64,000 bases of DNA from Tillandsia leiboldiana (GCA_029204045.2 CM055081.1:8721878-8785877), one strand, 5' to 3'. Shown: positions 36,558-48,928, numbered from the stretch's first letter. Notes: generated from the letters alone by a model not told the origin. A program made the numbers and translations.

Positions 36558-36722
36558 TTGCTAGGTGTACACCCCAAAAGGAGTATACATTCTACACCCC
36601 ATCCCATCCCGAGGTGGGTATATCTCCACTCGTCACATCGGGTGACGAGTGAAATTCACCCCACCCTAGAATAGAATGGGGTGTAAGATGTACACCCCCA
36701 AAGAGATGTACACTTATACATT
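36558..36722. mobile_element. MITE with GTGTACACCCC-type terminal repeats, copy 2
   Basis: Ends carry GGTGTACACCCC and, inverted, AGATGTACACCCCC, with inner words CTACACCCCATCCCATCC and GGGGTGTAAGATG. Size and order match the element at 7270-7429. No coding sequence. Confidence 0.75.
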
Positions 36723-36881
36723 CCCATTAATCATTATCCTATAAATTAATTTTCGTGGCGAGTGCCGGTTAGTCCATCCCATCAATTTGTAATTTATAGA
36801 CAGAAAAAAAAAAAAAAAAATCCTTTTAATCTCACTCCTAAGAATTTATTTTTTAAAAATTTATATCTTTTATTTACTCAA

Positions 36882-36920
<39 letters not shown>

Positions 36921-38569
36921 GAGACGGTTCCAACAACAACGAGATTGTTGAATCCACTATGGTTAGAAAATATTAAAATCTGAGGCGCTCACATGCACGG
37001 CACGTGACGGATCAACCACCTTCCTTTTGCATTTGTCAATGCCAGACAAATCAGCTAACATTTTAATACCACTTTCCCATCCCTCTCCGTCAACCCGCCT
37101 TCTTTGACTTCCTCTCTCCCTCTCTTTCTCTCCATTCGCAGTCTTCCCTCTCTTGCCAAGTACACCTTTTCCTCTCGACCCCCTCTAAGTCGCCATATTT
37201 GCTCAAACACCTGCGGAATTTTATCCGAAATCTGCAGATTACTTCAAAATTCAATATTTTGTTGGTTTAAGAAGATCGTCATTTTGCAAGGCATCACGCG
37301 TCCCAAGCGTGCGTGATGCCTCTCTCGATGCTGCTTTTTTTTCTCCCGCGTCTCCATCTGACACGCGTCCGACGCGGACGTGGCATGAATGCGTTTATGC
37401 TGCGCCACAAATATTATGAGAAATTATTATATGGGAAGTTAGAATTTAAAATTTAATAAAATATTAAAAATAATAATTTAATTAGTTGATATGTAATTTT
37501 GTTAATTTGTTTATATATGAAAAATTAAATTTGGTAAAAATTTTAAATTAACTAGTTTATATTGTTCTATATAATATTATAATTTATTAATTTAATTTAT
37601 TATATTATAATATTAATTAAAAAAAAATTTAAAATTTTTTTAAAAAAATAGTCCTAAATTTAAATATTTTTTTTTTAATTTCATCTCTCTGTTAAGTTTT
37701 TCTCCAGTAAAATTTCAGAAATATTATTTTATTAGTCGTGTTTTGCCGTGTCTGTATTCTTATTTTTTAAAATTTACCGTCGTATTGTGTTTTATGTCTG
37801 TGACACATAAGTATTCTGTCATACGACGAAAGGTCGGATTGGATCGAATGAAACCAAAATTCGTAAATATTATATTTGTACGTTTTAAATAAATTGATCT
37901 TATATTTTTATCAGTTAGAATTTTATAGATTAATAATTAGTACCAACGATTTAATGTATTTTTTTTTTTACTTTATATTTTAAATCAAAACTTTTAACAA
38001 TATGTGAGTTTCGATTTTAATTTTTTTTTTTATTTTGATATTATATAAAATAATTAATTATTTTAAAATTTTAAACGTTCAAAAAAATTGTACTTCTACC
38101 GCTTATATTTCCAGTAATAATTATTTAGTAGCAGCACACCGTGCAAACGATGCCAAGATATTTTATTATTATTATTATTATTATTTTCATAATAACTAAT
38201 CTTTGACCAAATCCAAAAAATGTAGCGTATAAATAAATAAATAAATAAATAGAAAAGAGCAAGTACTTTCCCAAACATATATATATGTACATAGGTGAAT
38301 AAACATTTTCTTCTAGAGGTCTTTTAATAAGTGGAGTTTCCCGAGTTTCCGGGGAAAAATTAAGAGATATGGAGCACAAATAGATAGCTTCTTAACTTAA
38401 TTTCCTCTCTCTCTCCAATCTAATATTGTGAGTTACTATTCTGTAAAAATTTATATAGTTGCTGGTTTTTATTCGTTGTTTTTTTTTTATTTGATACTTG
38501 GGCAGTTTTGACAGATTAATTTGCAGCAGGTAGTGGAGATAGCAGTGCGTGTTTAAAATTGGAGTAAAA
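36723..38569. other. Upstream region of the PLAC8 gene
   Basis: (TA)n at 36883-36914, a pyrimidine-rich patch at 37080-37160, a perfect-stem hairpin at 37293-37319, then AT-rich DNA, an (ATT)n run near 38165-38185 and (AAAT)n near 38230-38250. No gene was recognised before 38570. Confidence 0.55.
37293..37319. repeat. Short inverted repeat (hairpin)
   Basis: GCATCACGC and GCGTGATGC face each other across a short spacer (GTCCCAAGCGT region). No T tract or other terminator-like context; function unknown. Confidence 0.7.
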
Positions 38570-40228
38570 ATGGATCCGACAAGGACGAATAATATGAAGA
38601 GGACGGAAGAGAAGGAGAATGGGGAGCAGAGAGATGAAATCGAAGAAGAGGTCGGAAGAGGCGGCAGAATGCGTCTGTCGGATTACATCCCGTTGTACAT
38701 CCCGGCCGTGGAGAGGGGACTGATGGCCCAGAGCCAACGCGGGGAGAAGCGGTTCCTCGACTTCCTCCGAGCACGTCCGTCCAGGGACTGGCTACAGACG
38801 CCCTCCGGCTCGCCGTTCGCGTTCCTACGAAGCCGCGGACGGCGGTTTCGCGTGCCGTTCGTTCGGAAGATCAGATGGCGGGGGCTGCTGGACTCGTTCA
38901 AGAAATGGATCAGAGACCCCGCGAACATCGCCATGTTCATATGGCTGGTCCTCGTGATCGGCTGCCTCTTCCTGCTGCTCCTCCTCATGGCCGGAATTCT
39001 CAACGGGGCGATACCGAGCAGCACGCGGCGGAAGAAGTGGACCGAGGTCGTCAACCAGATCGTGAACGCTCTCTTCACCATCATGTGCGTGTACCAGCAC
39101 CCGCGGCTGCTGTACCACCTGGTGCTGATCCTCCGGTGGCGGCCGAGCGACCGGGCCGAGCTGAGGAAAGTCTACTGCAAAGACGCGGCCCCGCGTCCCC
39201 ACGAGAGGCTCCACTTGCTGTTCGTAGTCTCCCTGCTTCACATCACTTGCTTCGCCCAGTACTTGTGCTGCGCGCTCTTCTGGGCCTACACGCGCCACAA
39301 CCGCCCTGACTTGGCCTTGAACCTCGGCTACGGCTTCGGCACCGCATGCCCCGTGATCGCAGGGATTTACGCCGCGCGTAGCCCGCTCGGTAGAAAGTAC
39401 GAGGAGCCCGAGCCCGAGGCCGAGCCCGAGACCGAGACCGACGAAGAGGAGTCTCGAAGAGCTCAAGGAACTCGAGGAGCAGAATCAGGAACCGAGTTCA
39501 AGATCTACAACCGGAGAGTCGTGGTCGCGAGCCCCGAATGGATCGGCGGGCTGTTCGATTGCTGGGACGACGTGACCGTGTTCTGCCTCTCCGCCCTCTG
39601 CACCTTCTGCGTGTTCGGGTGGAACATGGAGCGGCTCGGCTTCGGTAACATGTACGTGCACATCTTCACGTTCGCTCTCCTCTGCGTTGCTCCCATCCTC
39701 ATCTTCAGCATATCGGCCCTGAACATCGACGACGACACGATTCGCTACGTCGTGGAGATCATCGGGATCGTAACGGGTGTGTTCGGTTTGCTATACGGCG
39801 GATATTGGAGGATACAAATGAGGAAGAGGTTTAAGCTGCCGCCGAACCCGTATTGCTGCGGCCGCCCCTCCGTTACCGACTGTGTTCGGTGGCTGTTTTG
39901 CTGGCCATGCTCGTTAGCTCAGGAAGTGCGCACGGGCAATTTTTACGACGTAGAGGACGACAGCTTCTGCCGGACGGCGACGAACGACGAGGGGCGCACC
40001 GTGCTGGTGCCGTTGCCGCGAGAAGGCGGGGCGAGTATCCTCGGCAAGGGCTCGCGTAGCTTCTCGTGCCCGCCGGAGCTCGGGCCGAGTTTTGGACGGA
40101 AGTTGAACGGCGGTGGTAGTAACGCTGCTGAGTTACAGATTGTTTTCGAGAGATCTTTTACATTCGACAGCGGCATTCACCCCATGAGACCCCCCCTTCC
40201 ACCACTTATACAATTAGATGAAAAATAG
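38570..40228 (+). CDS. PLAC8-family multi-pass membrane protein, 552 aa, intronless
   Basis: One open frame from the ATG at 38570 to TAG at 40226-40228. A candidate earlier start (GTG at 38549) is not a normal plant initiator. A charged N-terminus (1-110) precedes hydrophobic segments at about 121-145 (IAMFIWLVLVIGCLFLLLLL), 160-190, 214-240, 253-270, 362-385 and 393-412. The PLAC8 part spans about 326-455: GLFDCWDDVTVFCL, GWNMERLGFGN, and the Cys-rich end CCGRPSVTDCVRWLFCWPC followed by SLAQEVR. Usual PLAC8 proteins have CPC-type pairs; here the first pair reads CTFC. Residues 278-296 are a Glu/Pro-rich acidic run. Membrane PLAC8 relatives have been linked to metal handling, calcium flux or organ size, so no exact role is claimed. 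The gene is strongly GC-rich against AT-rich flanks. Confidence 0.9.
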   Translation: MDPTRTNNMKRTEEKENGEQRDEIEEEVGRGGRMRLSDYIPLYIPAVERGLMAQSQRGEKRFLDFLRARPSRDWLQTPSGSPFAFLRSRGRRFRVPFVRKIRWRGLLDSFKKWIRDPANIAMFIWLVLVIGCLFLLLLLMAGILNGAIPSSTRRKKWTEVVNQIVNALFTIMCVYQHPRLLYHLVLILRWRPSDRAELRKVYCKDAAPRPHERLHLLFVVSLLHITCFAQYLCCALFWAYTRHNRPDLALNLGYGFGTACPVIAGIYAARSPLGRKYEEPEPEAEPETETDEEESRRAQGTRGAESGTEFKIYNRRVVVASPEWIGGLFDCWDDVTVFCLSALCTFCVFGWNMERLGFGNMYVHIFTFALLCVAPILIFSISALNIDDDTIRYVVEIIGIVTGVFGLLYGGYWRIQMRKRFKLPPNPYCCGRPSVTDCVRWLFCWPCSLAQEVRTGNFYDVEDDSFCRTATNDEGRTVLVPLPREGGASILGKGSRSFSCPPELGPSFGRKLNGGGSNAAELQIVFERSFTFDSGIHPMRPPLPPLIQLDEK

Positions 40229-41070
40229 CTGAGAAATTTATACAAACACCTTCTTACATAATACCACCTTCTTCTCCTTCTTCTTCTTCTTCTCCTTCTT
40301 CTACTGGATTTGCTACTCTGTTTGAGGGGAATCCTTTTAATGTCAAATTACTTTTGTATTTAAATCTCTTTTTTATTGCAATTAGGAATGTACATTTAAA
40401 GGATGATTGATGCCAAATTAATTTATAAGATCGTATTGAAAAAGCAGAATAGTTATATTTCAGGTCATTCTTTATGTAATCGTATTCCCTTTTTTCATTG
40501 AAAACACGGATAGCGTGACTGCATTGAAGTACACCGCAATTTTTAATGTTGGGTAATAACAAGCAGAACTTTGTAAAACAATTGAGGGCTCGATCTAAAA
40601 TTATTAAATAATTTTTTTTAAAAAAGTAATAGCGTACTATCACTTCATTCAAACAAATAATAATCCGAATTCCAACGAAATGAATTTATCCGATGTTAAA
40701 CGAATATGAACTCAGATATTAATATAAAAAATAAAAACTCGACGGATTTGAATTTCGATATGGATTTTGATTGTACCCGATCCGAATCCGAACCCGAATT
40801 AATTTTACGTTATATAATATATGTTTATATAAATATTTAATATTATATTTAAATTTATATTTTAAAATTTTAAATTTAATATAATATATTTTGAAATATT
40901 ATAAAGTAAAAAATATATATAATTATTTCGAATTTGGATTTTTGAATTTGGATTCGGATTTAAGTTTTAAATTTTTGGTCGAATTCGAATTTGGATATAA
41001 ATTTTTAAAATTTGTTGGATTCGTATTTTTAAAAATCCATCTCGAATCTTATCCCGTGACATTCCTAGCT
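40229..41070. mobile_element. AT-rich transposon-like segment with TAGGAATGT ends (tentative)
   Basis: TTAGGAATGT at about 40382 and GACATTCCTA near 41058 are inverted, and the interior (GAATTCGAATTTGGATATAA) resembles the element at 51395-51607. A LINE/SINE-type tail on the minus strand at 40612-40680 (TTTGAATGAAGTGATAGTAC, then CGCTATTACTTTTT) lies inside and may be a later insertion. The first 150 bases are the PLAC8 3' flank with a CTT-rich run. Confidence 0.4.
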
Positions 41071-42155
41071 ACAATTACAACCAACCTTGTCTAAGCTTAA
41101 AAAAATATATAAAATTCTACTTAGAACATATATATTATATATATTGTAAACCGATTATGATATATATGGAATATTAAATAAAACTAGAAATAAACTTCTG
41201 CAATGAAATCATACAAAATATATTAAAATATACCGTAATCAATTTATTACAATATACGAAATATAATATTATGTACGAAAATAAATAAAATATTTTTTTA
41301 TCGTATTTTATTTCCGCACGCAACGCAATTTATCCATAATTTTTTAAAAAAGAGCCTAAATCACAACAATAGAAACTTCAATCACCCTCCACTATTAGTA
41401 CTTAGGGCGTGCCACGGTCGAAATGAATGTCGACGATTTACTTGTTGTACAAAAGAATCGTTACAATTAGTATCAAAAAATTTGGAGTTGAGTAAATTTG
41501 AAATTTTACTGTGATTAGGGACTTAGAAATTACTGAGAGGTCTAAGCTCACATTTCCCCAAAAAAAAAACACTTAGGCCCATAAGCCCATCACAACAACT
41601 TGGATCCAGACCCCCAAACTAGGTGGGCCGATCCAAGTTTGATCTTTTTTGGGCCCAATTGCTCTCTAAGGGCCTATTTGATGTGTGATGCGGCCTACGA
41701 GTAGGCCCGCACTGCAGGACATTTTGAAAAAGCTCCAAATCTATTTATACAATAATAATAAAAAAAAAAACACATTCTATATTCCGCTTATTGAAGAAAG
41801 AGGTATCACTCACTAGTTAGATAATATGACTAGCGAGTGACATCACATTTTTAAATGAAAAAAATATAAAATGTACGGTTTTTTTGGAATATACACGTAG
41901 TATTGCTACGACCAAACGTGAACAAAATCTAGGACCTCTTCATCTAATACTCTAAACATATAATTTCTAAGTCTTTTTAGATTTGGATTCAACGACGCCA
42001 ACAAAGAAAAAAAAAAAATTAATTCCATGCCAAAGTAAAGAAACAAAAATGAAAAAATATATAGTCTATCCTAATAAAACAGTTCTACAAAATCGAGTGA
42101 TAATCTCAGGTAATTTTTTCTCTCATTAATGAACAACATTGTTACTTCTACTTAC
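41071..42155. other. AT-rich intergenic DNA
   Basis: No gene recognised; short A/T runs and dispersed repeat debris. Confidence 0.55.
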
Positions 42156-42202
42156 AGAAGCCAAGATCAATAAACACATAGAAGAGCGAACCAAACAAGC
42201 AA

Positions 42203-42816
<614 letters not shown>

Positions 42817-42819
42817 TTT

Positions 42820-43789
42820 ACAGTGTGAGAGGTCGTACATGACAAAAGTGCGGTCATTCTCACTTGTCCCCACCGACCATTAAATCAAACATAAAAGTAG
42901 GATCAACTAATCACCTGTCCACGTATAATGCATCTAGTAATGGAAACTTTAAACGGGGATCCACAAATAAAAAATAATTTTTCAAAAGGATGTTTTGAAC
43001 TTTCAAAAAGGAGCACATTAAAAGGTGCAATCTGATTCAGAATTGCACATAAAATCAAAAACTAAAAAGAGTATTAGTTGGCTTGGCAGGTAAAAGCATA
43101 ATTTGGTGGAAGAGCAATTTTTTTACTGTTCTATTGCTGGCACTTTTAAAATTTTTCAACCTCATAATGCAAACTCTACCTAATTATCGAAAATGACGTG
43201 ACAAATTGGTGATGAGCATTTTAACTCCGTATCTGGTTATTATTCTATAATTAGATGGTTTAGTTGCTTGTGCTATGAGACCCATAATAATCATCATATT
43301 GATTTATCGAATCTTTTCATGAAACATTTTTATTATTATAAATAAGTCATTAAAGTTATAATTTTTTTCTGATAAAGTGCATGAATAATTTGATAATTTC
43401 AATCCCCCTTATCACGTAGTGGTCATGCACTCACCCATAATTTTCTAAAAAAAAAAAAGAAAAAAAAAAAAAAGGGGAATTAAGTGCTCCTTTTTTGCTT
43501 TTCTTTTTATTTTTTGAATTATTCTCATTGATTTGATGTACTCAATAATTTGCCCAATGGAAAGAGACACTGTGGACTTTTAATTTGCTTGCAATTTTGT
43601 CTTATTACATTGCTTTTATTTTGGAGAACTTCCATTTATAACTAATCTATATTAGATAAACCTCCAATACTAATCAAGATTATCTTTATCCGCATCTGAA
43701 TTAATCTCCTCTTTAATTGTGACAATATAAAAATCACATCAGGTTGAGAGATATAATAAAAGATACTTGAGCTCACAAATTATATATAT
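42820..43789. other. AT-rich intergenic DNA
   Basis: No gene recognised; A run near 43445-43475. Confidence 0.55.
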
Positions 43790-43790
43790 A

Positions 43791-44004
43791 TACTACAACA
43801 AAATAGTTCATAGAAACATATGTTTGTGACATTTTTTTGCATATATTTTATTTATAATTCATCTATATCCAAAATTAAATTATAGAGGTATATTTTTGGG
43901 ACACATTATAATAATGTGTCGCTATATACTTTAACGACGGCACATACAGCGACACTAATGAAAAGTGTCGGTATTTTTTTCAATTTTTAGCAACACATAA
44001 AAAA

Positions 44005-44007
<3 letters not shown>
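43791..44007. mobile_element. Truncated CACTA-type MITE
   Basis: Begins TACTACAACAAAATAG (first base differs from CACTA) and carries the same internal words as the intact element at 45752-46010: GTGACATTTTT, GGGACACATTATA, GTGTCGCTATA and CGACGGCACATA. Its right end is replaced by the long (TA)n tract that starts at 44008. Confidence 0.7.

Positions 44008-44088
<81 letters not shown>
44008..44088. repeat. (TA)n microsatellite
   Basis: About forty uninterrupted TA repeats at the broken end of a CACTA-type MITE. Confidence 0.93.
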
Positions 44089-44090
<2 letters not shown>

Positions 44091-44778
44091 TATTACTAAT
44101 TAAGTACCACTTCTCGGCAAGAAATGCTTTTTTATAAGAAACTCCTAGTTAATTTTTAGAGATTATGATCAAAGAGAATGATTACTCGGAATAGGGTGGC
44201 TTGCTATTCTTTCCTATTAACTCAAATTTTTTTAATAGACCAATTAATTATTATTTTTTAATAATTTAAACTAATAAAGAATAATATGTTTATATTTAAC
44301 AATGCAAGTATACTTCACAACTCTCAAGTACTGTTTTGTTTTGGTTATTCAAAGTTGTTCGTTTGGCTACCATGCGGTACTATTGATCTATTCATATACC
44401 AAAAAGAAAAAATCAAGTATATATATATATATATATAGAGATCTATACATGTATAAAAAAAAAAAAAAAAATCACTGTACTAAATAATGATAAAATAAGA
44501 TATATTAAAGTTTACCCTACGTATCTGTAACGGACTGCTACGTAGAGGGACCTGCTACTGTGTATATATATGGTGGCGTGTGTTCTATCACATCTGACGT
44601 GTGTATCAGTATACGTGTAGTGCATATCCATTTGTACCCATGTATAGGATCTTATATTCATGTGTTGCTATTCCTTTTCTTATTCTTTATCCCCACTTGC
44701 CCCACGAGGTTTCCACGAAACTTCTATAATAATAAACAAATTATTATTATTATATAATATATTTATTTTTAATTTTCA

Positions 44779-44782
<4 letters not shown>
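44089..44782. other. AT-rich intergenic DNA
   Basis: No gene recognised; a short (TA)n near 44419-44436 and an A run near 44456-44470. Confidence 0.55.

Positions 44783-44853
<71 letters not shown>
44783..44853. repeat. (TA)n microsatellite
   Basis: About thirty-five TA repeats directly before the second copy of the (TA)n-associated MITE. A segment ATATTTATTT plus TAATTTTCACGAT precedes it and recurs at 44880-44905. Confidence 0.93.
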
Positions 44854-44854
<1 letters not shown>

Positions 44855-44856
<2 letters not shown>

Positions 44857-45055
44857 GCCTAGGTCGGCTATTATATAATATATTTATTTCTAATTTTCAC
44901 GATAATATATATATAGGGTTGGCTATTATATTTTTATGAGTAAAAATTTTTTATATTCATAACCGCGATTATCTTAACCGCACATTTCTTAATCCAATGA
45001 TCAAAAATCTAATAGCACCAATGACTTAGTGCTATTAATAGTATAGTAACCTAGG
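44855..45055. mobile_element. Second, decayed copy of the (TA)n-associated MITE
   Basis: The right part carries CTTAACCGCACATTTCTTAA, CTAATAGCACCAATGACTTA and GTGCTATTAATAGTATAG, matching the right end of 42368-42595. The left part is diverged and interrupted by short TA tracts. It again adjoins (TA)n (44783-44853). Confidence 0.72.
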
Positions 45056-45748
45056 TCTCTCCCTATATATAATTTATGAAATATCCTATATACTCCTTTT
45101 AAAAATATATATAAATATTTCTTGCACATTTTTTGGTTATTTAAAAATAATTCTACTGTTAGTACTTGTTAATTAGCTATTTCAGATTAAATATTGGTTA
45201 AATTTTTACCAACAAGTCAAGATATCTCTTTTGTTCCTAACTTAATAATATATTTTTTTAATAGATAATTATTCTTTTTAAAGGATAAAGATTTCAGATT
45301 TTTAAAATATTTGAATATTAGAAGGATAATAAGAAAAATGTTCTTATAATATTTCAAGTTTTTTCAAATATTCTCATAAAATTAAATTTTGTTGGTAATT
45401 TATTTATAACTATAAAGTTGTGAAGTTATGGTGTTTTGATTATTTACATGAAACTCTGTTTAATTGTTGATTTAGCCATGGTAACATGTTATTTAGGCAT
45501 CATAGTATTTTTATAAGTATAGAGAATAAGATGATAGCTGGAATATTAAGATGACCGTGGAAAAATAAATAAGAAAAATATTTGACATTTTAAAGGCAAA
45601 TAAAAAAAAATGGATAACAGTAAAAAAAATATATATTTGAATGAAAATTTGAACCGTTAGAAAAATATTTTTTATATTAATCTTTTTAACAGAATAAATA
45701 AAAAAATCTAAATTTTTTTAAAAATATATAAGCAATTCCCTCAGTCCA
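45056..45748. other. AT-rich intergenic DNA
   Basis: No gene recognised. Confidence 0.55.
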
Positions 45749-45751
45749 CTA

Positions 45752-46010
45752 CACTACAACAAAATTAGATTATAGAAACACATATTTGTGACACTTTTGT
45801 ATAAGTGTCCTATCTATATTCTATCTATATTCAAAATTAGGTTATAGGAACACATTTTTAGGACATATTATAAAAATGTGTCGTTATACACCCTAGCGAC
45901 GGCACATATAGCAACACTAATAATAAGTATCGCTATTTTTGACAGTAATATTTTTATTAAAATTTTAAAAACACTTAAAAGTATCGCTATAGTATAATTT
46001 TATTATAGTG
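45752..46010. mobile_element. CACTA-type MITE, 259 bp, with CTA duplication
   Basis: Starts CACTACAACAAAATTA and ends TAATTTTATTATAGTG, imperfect inverted repeats with the diagnostic CACTA/TAGTG tips. CTA flanks both ends (45749-45751 and 46011-46013), the 3-bp duplication of this superfamily. Inner direct and inverted words (GTGTCGTTATA, CGACGGCACATA, GTATCGCTAT) resemble subterminal repeats. No transposase, so it depends on a partner in trans. Confidence 0.88.
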
Positions 46011-46013
46011 CTA

Positions 46014-48033
46014 ATATATATAAAATGACAATTAGTACATTGCTTCTGTTATTAGCTATCAGGTCACTAACAATTTGAAAGTTACTTATTGAATATAAAA
46101 TATATAAATATTATTTTTTAAAATTTTAAATTAAAATAATAATTATTTTATAAGTCACGCGGGTACAGGTGAAACAATTTGTTCATTTTTTTTTTTCTTT
46201 TTAAATGGGTAGAATAGTTTATTTTTCTAAATTAAAGACTAAATAAAATGTTATCTACTTGGATTCTGAAACTAAAAAGCAAACAATTACTTTAATTAAA
46301 TAGTAGATAGTAGATAAATTGATAGGGAATAATTCTAAGCGGTATGGACATCGATACATCGAGACATATAATGAACAAAAATAATAAAATATAATATTAT
46401 TAATATAATAATATATATTTATTATATATAAAATATAATTTTTGATAAAATAATGTTATATTTTTCATACAAATAAAAATTTATAAAATTCTTTATTAAT
46501 AGTTCATATATTTAAAAAAAAAAATCACCACACAATTTATTTATATTATCAAAAAAAATTATATCTACTTATCAAAAAACTAAAATATTTATCATCTCAC
46601 ATTATATATGCATAAAAGAATAAAATAATATAATATATGTTTATTTTTTTAATTGTATGCATTATGACTCACTAATGAACGAGCGTGCAAAAAATATCCA
46701 TATTAGACACACGTTCGATACGGACACGCGAGACTTATAAAAATATCCGTACATAAAAGTAATCACAATTTTTAGAATATTCAGGTACCATTTGAAACAA
46801 CCAATTTGAACCAATTTCTTATTCGTTACACAAAAATTCTAGCTTTCTTTGGTGCCATTTCGTCAACTTAATTTCAAGCTTCATCACTCCAGTGAATTTA
46901 ACTTTTTTTAAATTTTAAATGTAATGTTTTAAAATCATTAGTTGGGAGATTGAAGTTAAATTTTTAGTTACAAAACATGTACTTACATTAAAAAAAAGGA
47001 AAGAAGAAGAATAAATTACTAGAGGGATTGCTTGAACCATTCATGCATCCTCAACCCACATGACATGGTAAAATTTTTCCATCACCTTACAAGAAACAAT
47101 TGAAACCAATAAAATCAAAATCAATGGAAGAATAAGCCAAAGCTCCAACTTAAGAGTGCATTAGAGATTGTAAATTTTAAAATATTTATATTGATTGCAG
47201 AACAAGACTTGTAACCTTTTCGTGTTATCAAGTCGTTTTCGATATTAAAAATTTTGAATCGTCAATTAACTCTATTAGATTTGATCTAAAATATTTAAAA
47301 TATCTAAAAAATAAATTTTATAATTTTTTAATATTATTTGTCTAGTAATCAAAAGTATTCAAAATCAACAAGTTTAGCAATATAAAAATATTTAAATCAC
47401 ATAATATTTTGATAACAAAAATATTTTTTATATTACATAAAATAAAATTAATATCTTTAATCTAAAATTTGAGTGTCGTATTATTAGTTTTTATGAAATT
47501 TTTATTTTTAGTCGTTGATTTGAGTTCCTTCAATTACTAGATAAATAATATAAAAAAATTATAAAATTTATTTTTAGATACTTTAGATACTCCAAATCAA
47601 TCAAGTATAACGAAAGCAATCGTACATTCAAAAGTTTTAGATTTAGAAATAATTTGATAGCGCAAAATTCTCCACACTTAAGTTGGACTCTTGATTGCAA
47701 CTTAAGGTTCCCAAAATCACGAACACCTGAAATAGTAGCTAAGCCATGTAAGGACCACACAAATTGAGTTAACCAAATGGTCAATTTGGCTACTCCTTGG
47801 TTAGGATGGAGATTAATTGGCTCGTGCATATCAACATCTTGGTAGTTGATTGAAGCCCCTGCCTTAATTATAACCAAAATACTAATACAAGAAACAATAA
47901 TTGAGCGTGCACGTTCCTTCACAATTTTTTTGTTTAAATAGAAAAAAACCAAATGAGATAGAAAATTAATTCCACAGAATTTAAACTCAGAATCTCTTAT
48001 TTATTATATTATTTGTAAATAATATAATAATTA
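46014..48033. other. AT-rich intergenic DNA
   Basis: No gene recognised. Around 46335-46745 the words GGTATGGACATCGATAC and, inverted, GTCCGTATCGAACGTG could mark another foldback element, but the ends cannot be fixed. A minus-strand frame at 47530-47952 has no recognised similarity. Confidence 0.5.
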
Positions 48034-48042
48034 ATTTATTTA
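48034..48042. repeat. 9-bp target-site duplication, left copy
   Basis: ATTTATTTA, repeated exactly at 48920-48928 on the far side of the Pack-MULE-like element. Confidence 0.85.
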
Positions 48043-48919
48043 GGCTAAATTACATAAAACTTTTCTATAATATACCCTTTTTTCACTTTGCCACCCTGTC
48101 TTTAAAAATTCTATATTTTGCCCACTCGTAATTACGTAATTATTTTTAGGGAGCAACGGGTTAACAAAATAGATAAAATGACGATAATGCTCTCCTTATT
48201 CCTGTGCTTATCCCTGTGCTCCCCTCCGACTCCACTGGCGCCCCCACCGAGAAGCTCTCCTCCTCCTCCCTACCCTGTCGTCGTCGTCTCCCCCGCCGTC
48301 GGAGAGGTCGGGGGTGCCCAGGGAGCCACGTACTCGCGCGGACGCGTGAAGCGCGGCGCCCCCAGGGAGCAGGTCAACGCGCGGCAGCCTATAGGGGCCC
48401 GCCACGTGGCGGCCCCCTCACTCCGCGCTGACCCGCGCCAGAGGAGGCGTGGGTCCCCACGCGCTGACCTCCGCCAGCGCGCGCGCGCGTGCTGCGCACA
48501 GTGGTGCGGCGAGTGGGACGCCGCCACGCGCGCGCGCGTGCTGCGCGCAGTGGTGCGGCGAGTGGGACGCCGCCACGTGGCACCCCACCAGTCTCGGGCC
48601 GCGCCTGATCTGGAGCGCCGTCGCCGGGGAGGGTCCAGGCGGCGACTGCGCCGATGATCGCCGAGGGCTCCCAACAACGGCAGCGGCGGGATTCCTCACG
48701 GAGCGACGGAGCTCGGCCTCGGAGCGATCGGGATAAAAGAGGTTGAAGGGTATTTTTGGTATATTACTTAAAAAATTGACGGTCCACTAACGGAATGCTG
48801 ACGGCGGGGGTGTAAATGCACAATTCCATAATTACGAGCAAGCAAAATATAGATTTTTTAAAGACAGAAGATAAAATAAAAAAGTGGTATATTATAAAAG
48901 AATTTTCTGTAATTTAGCT
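48043..48919. mobile_element. Pack-MULE-like element with GC-rich cargo, 877 bp
   Basis: Long terminal inverted repeats of about 94 bp: left starts GGCTAAATTACATAAAAC, inverted right starts AGCTAAATTACAGAAAAT; both contain TATAATATACC, TGTCTTTAAAAA, TCTATATTTTGC and CTCGTAATTA, about 80% identical by eye. A perfect 9-bp duplication ATTTATTTA flanks the element. These are Mutator-superfamily features. The core (about 48190-48740) is extremely GC-rich, unlike the AT-rich TIRs and flanks, as seen in Pack-MULEs that carry gene fragments. The core has overlapping open frames on both strands, none recognised, and a two-copy repeat (about 48478-48530 and 48531-48580) including GTGCTGCGC and GGGACGCCGCCACG. 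No transposase. Confidence 0.85.
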
Positions 48920-48928
48920 ATTTATTTA

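Noticed and set aside
38549..38569. Earlier PLAC8 start at a GTG codon
   Set aside because: GTG is not a normal plant initiator; the ATG at 38570 is taken.
38683..39466. Long minus-strand open frames across the PLAC8 gene
   Set aside because: Mirror frames of a GC-rich coding region; no domain, no start context.
48118..48736. Several overlapping Arg/Ala/Pro-rich frames on both strands
   Set aside because: Effect of extreme GC content in the cargo of the Pack-MULE-like element; no frame shows recognisable similarity.
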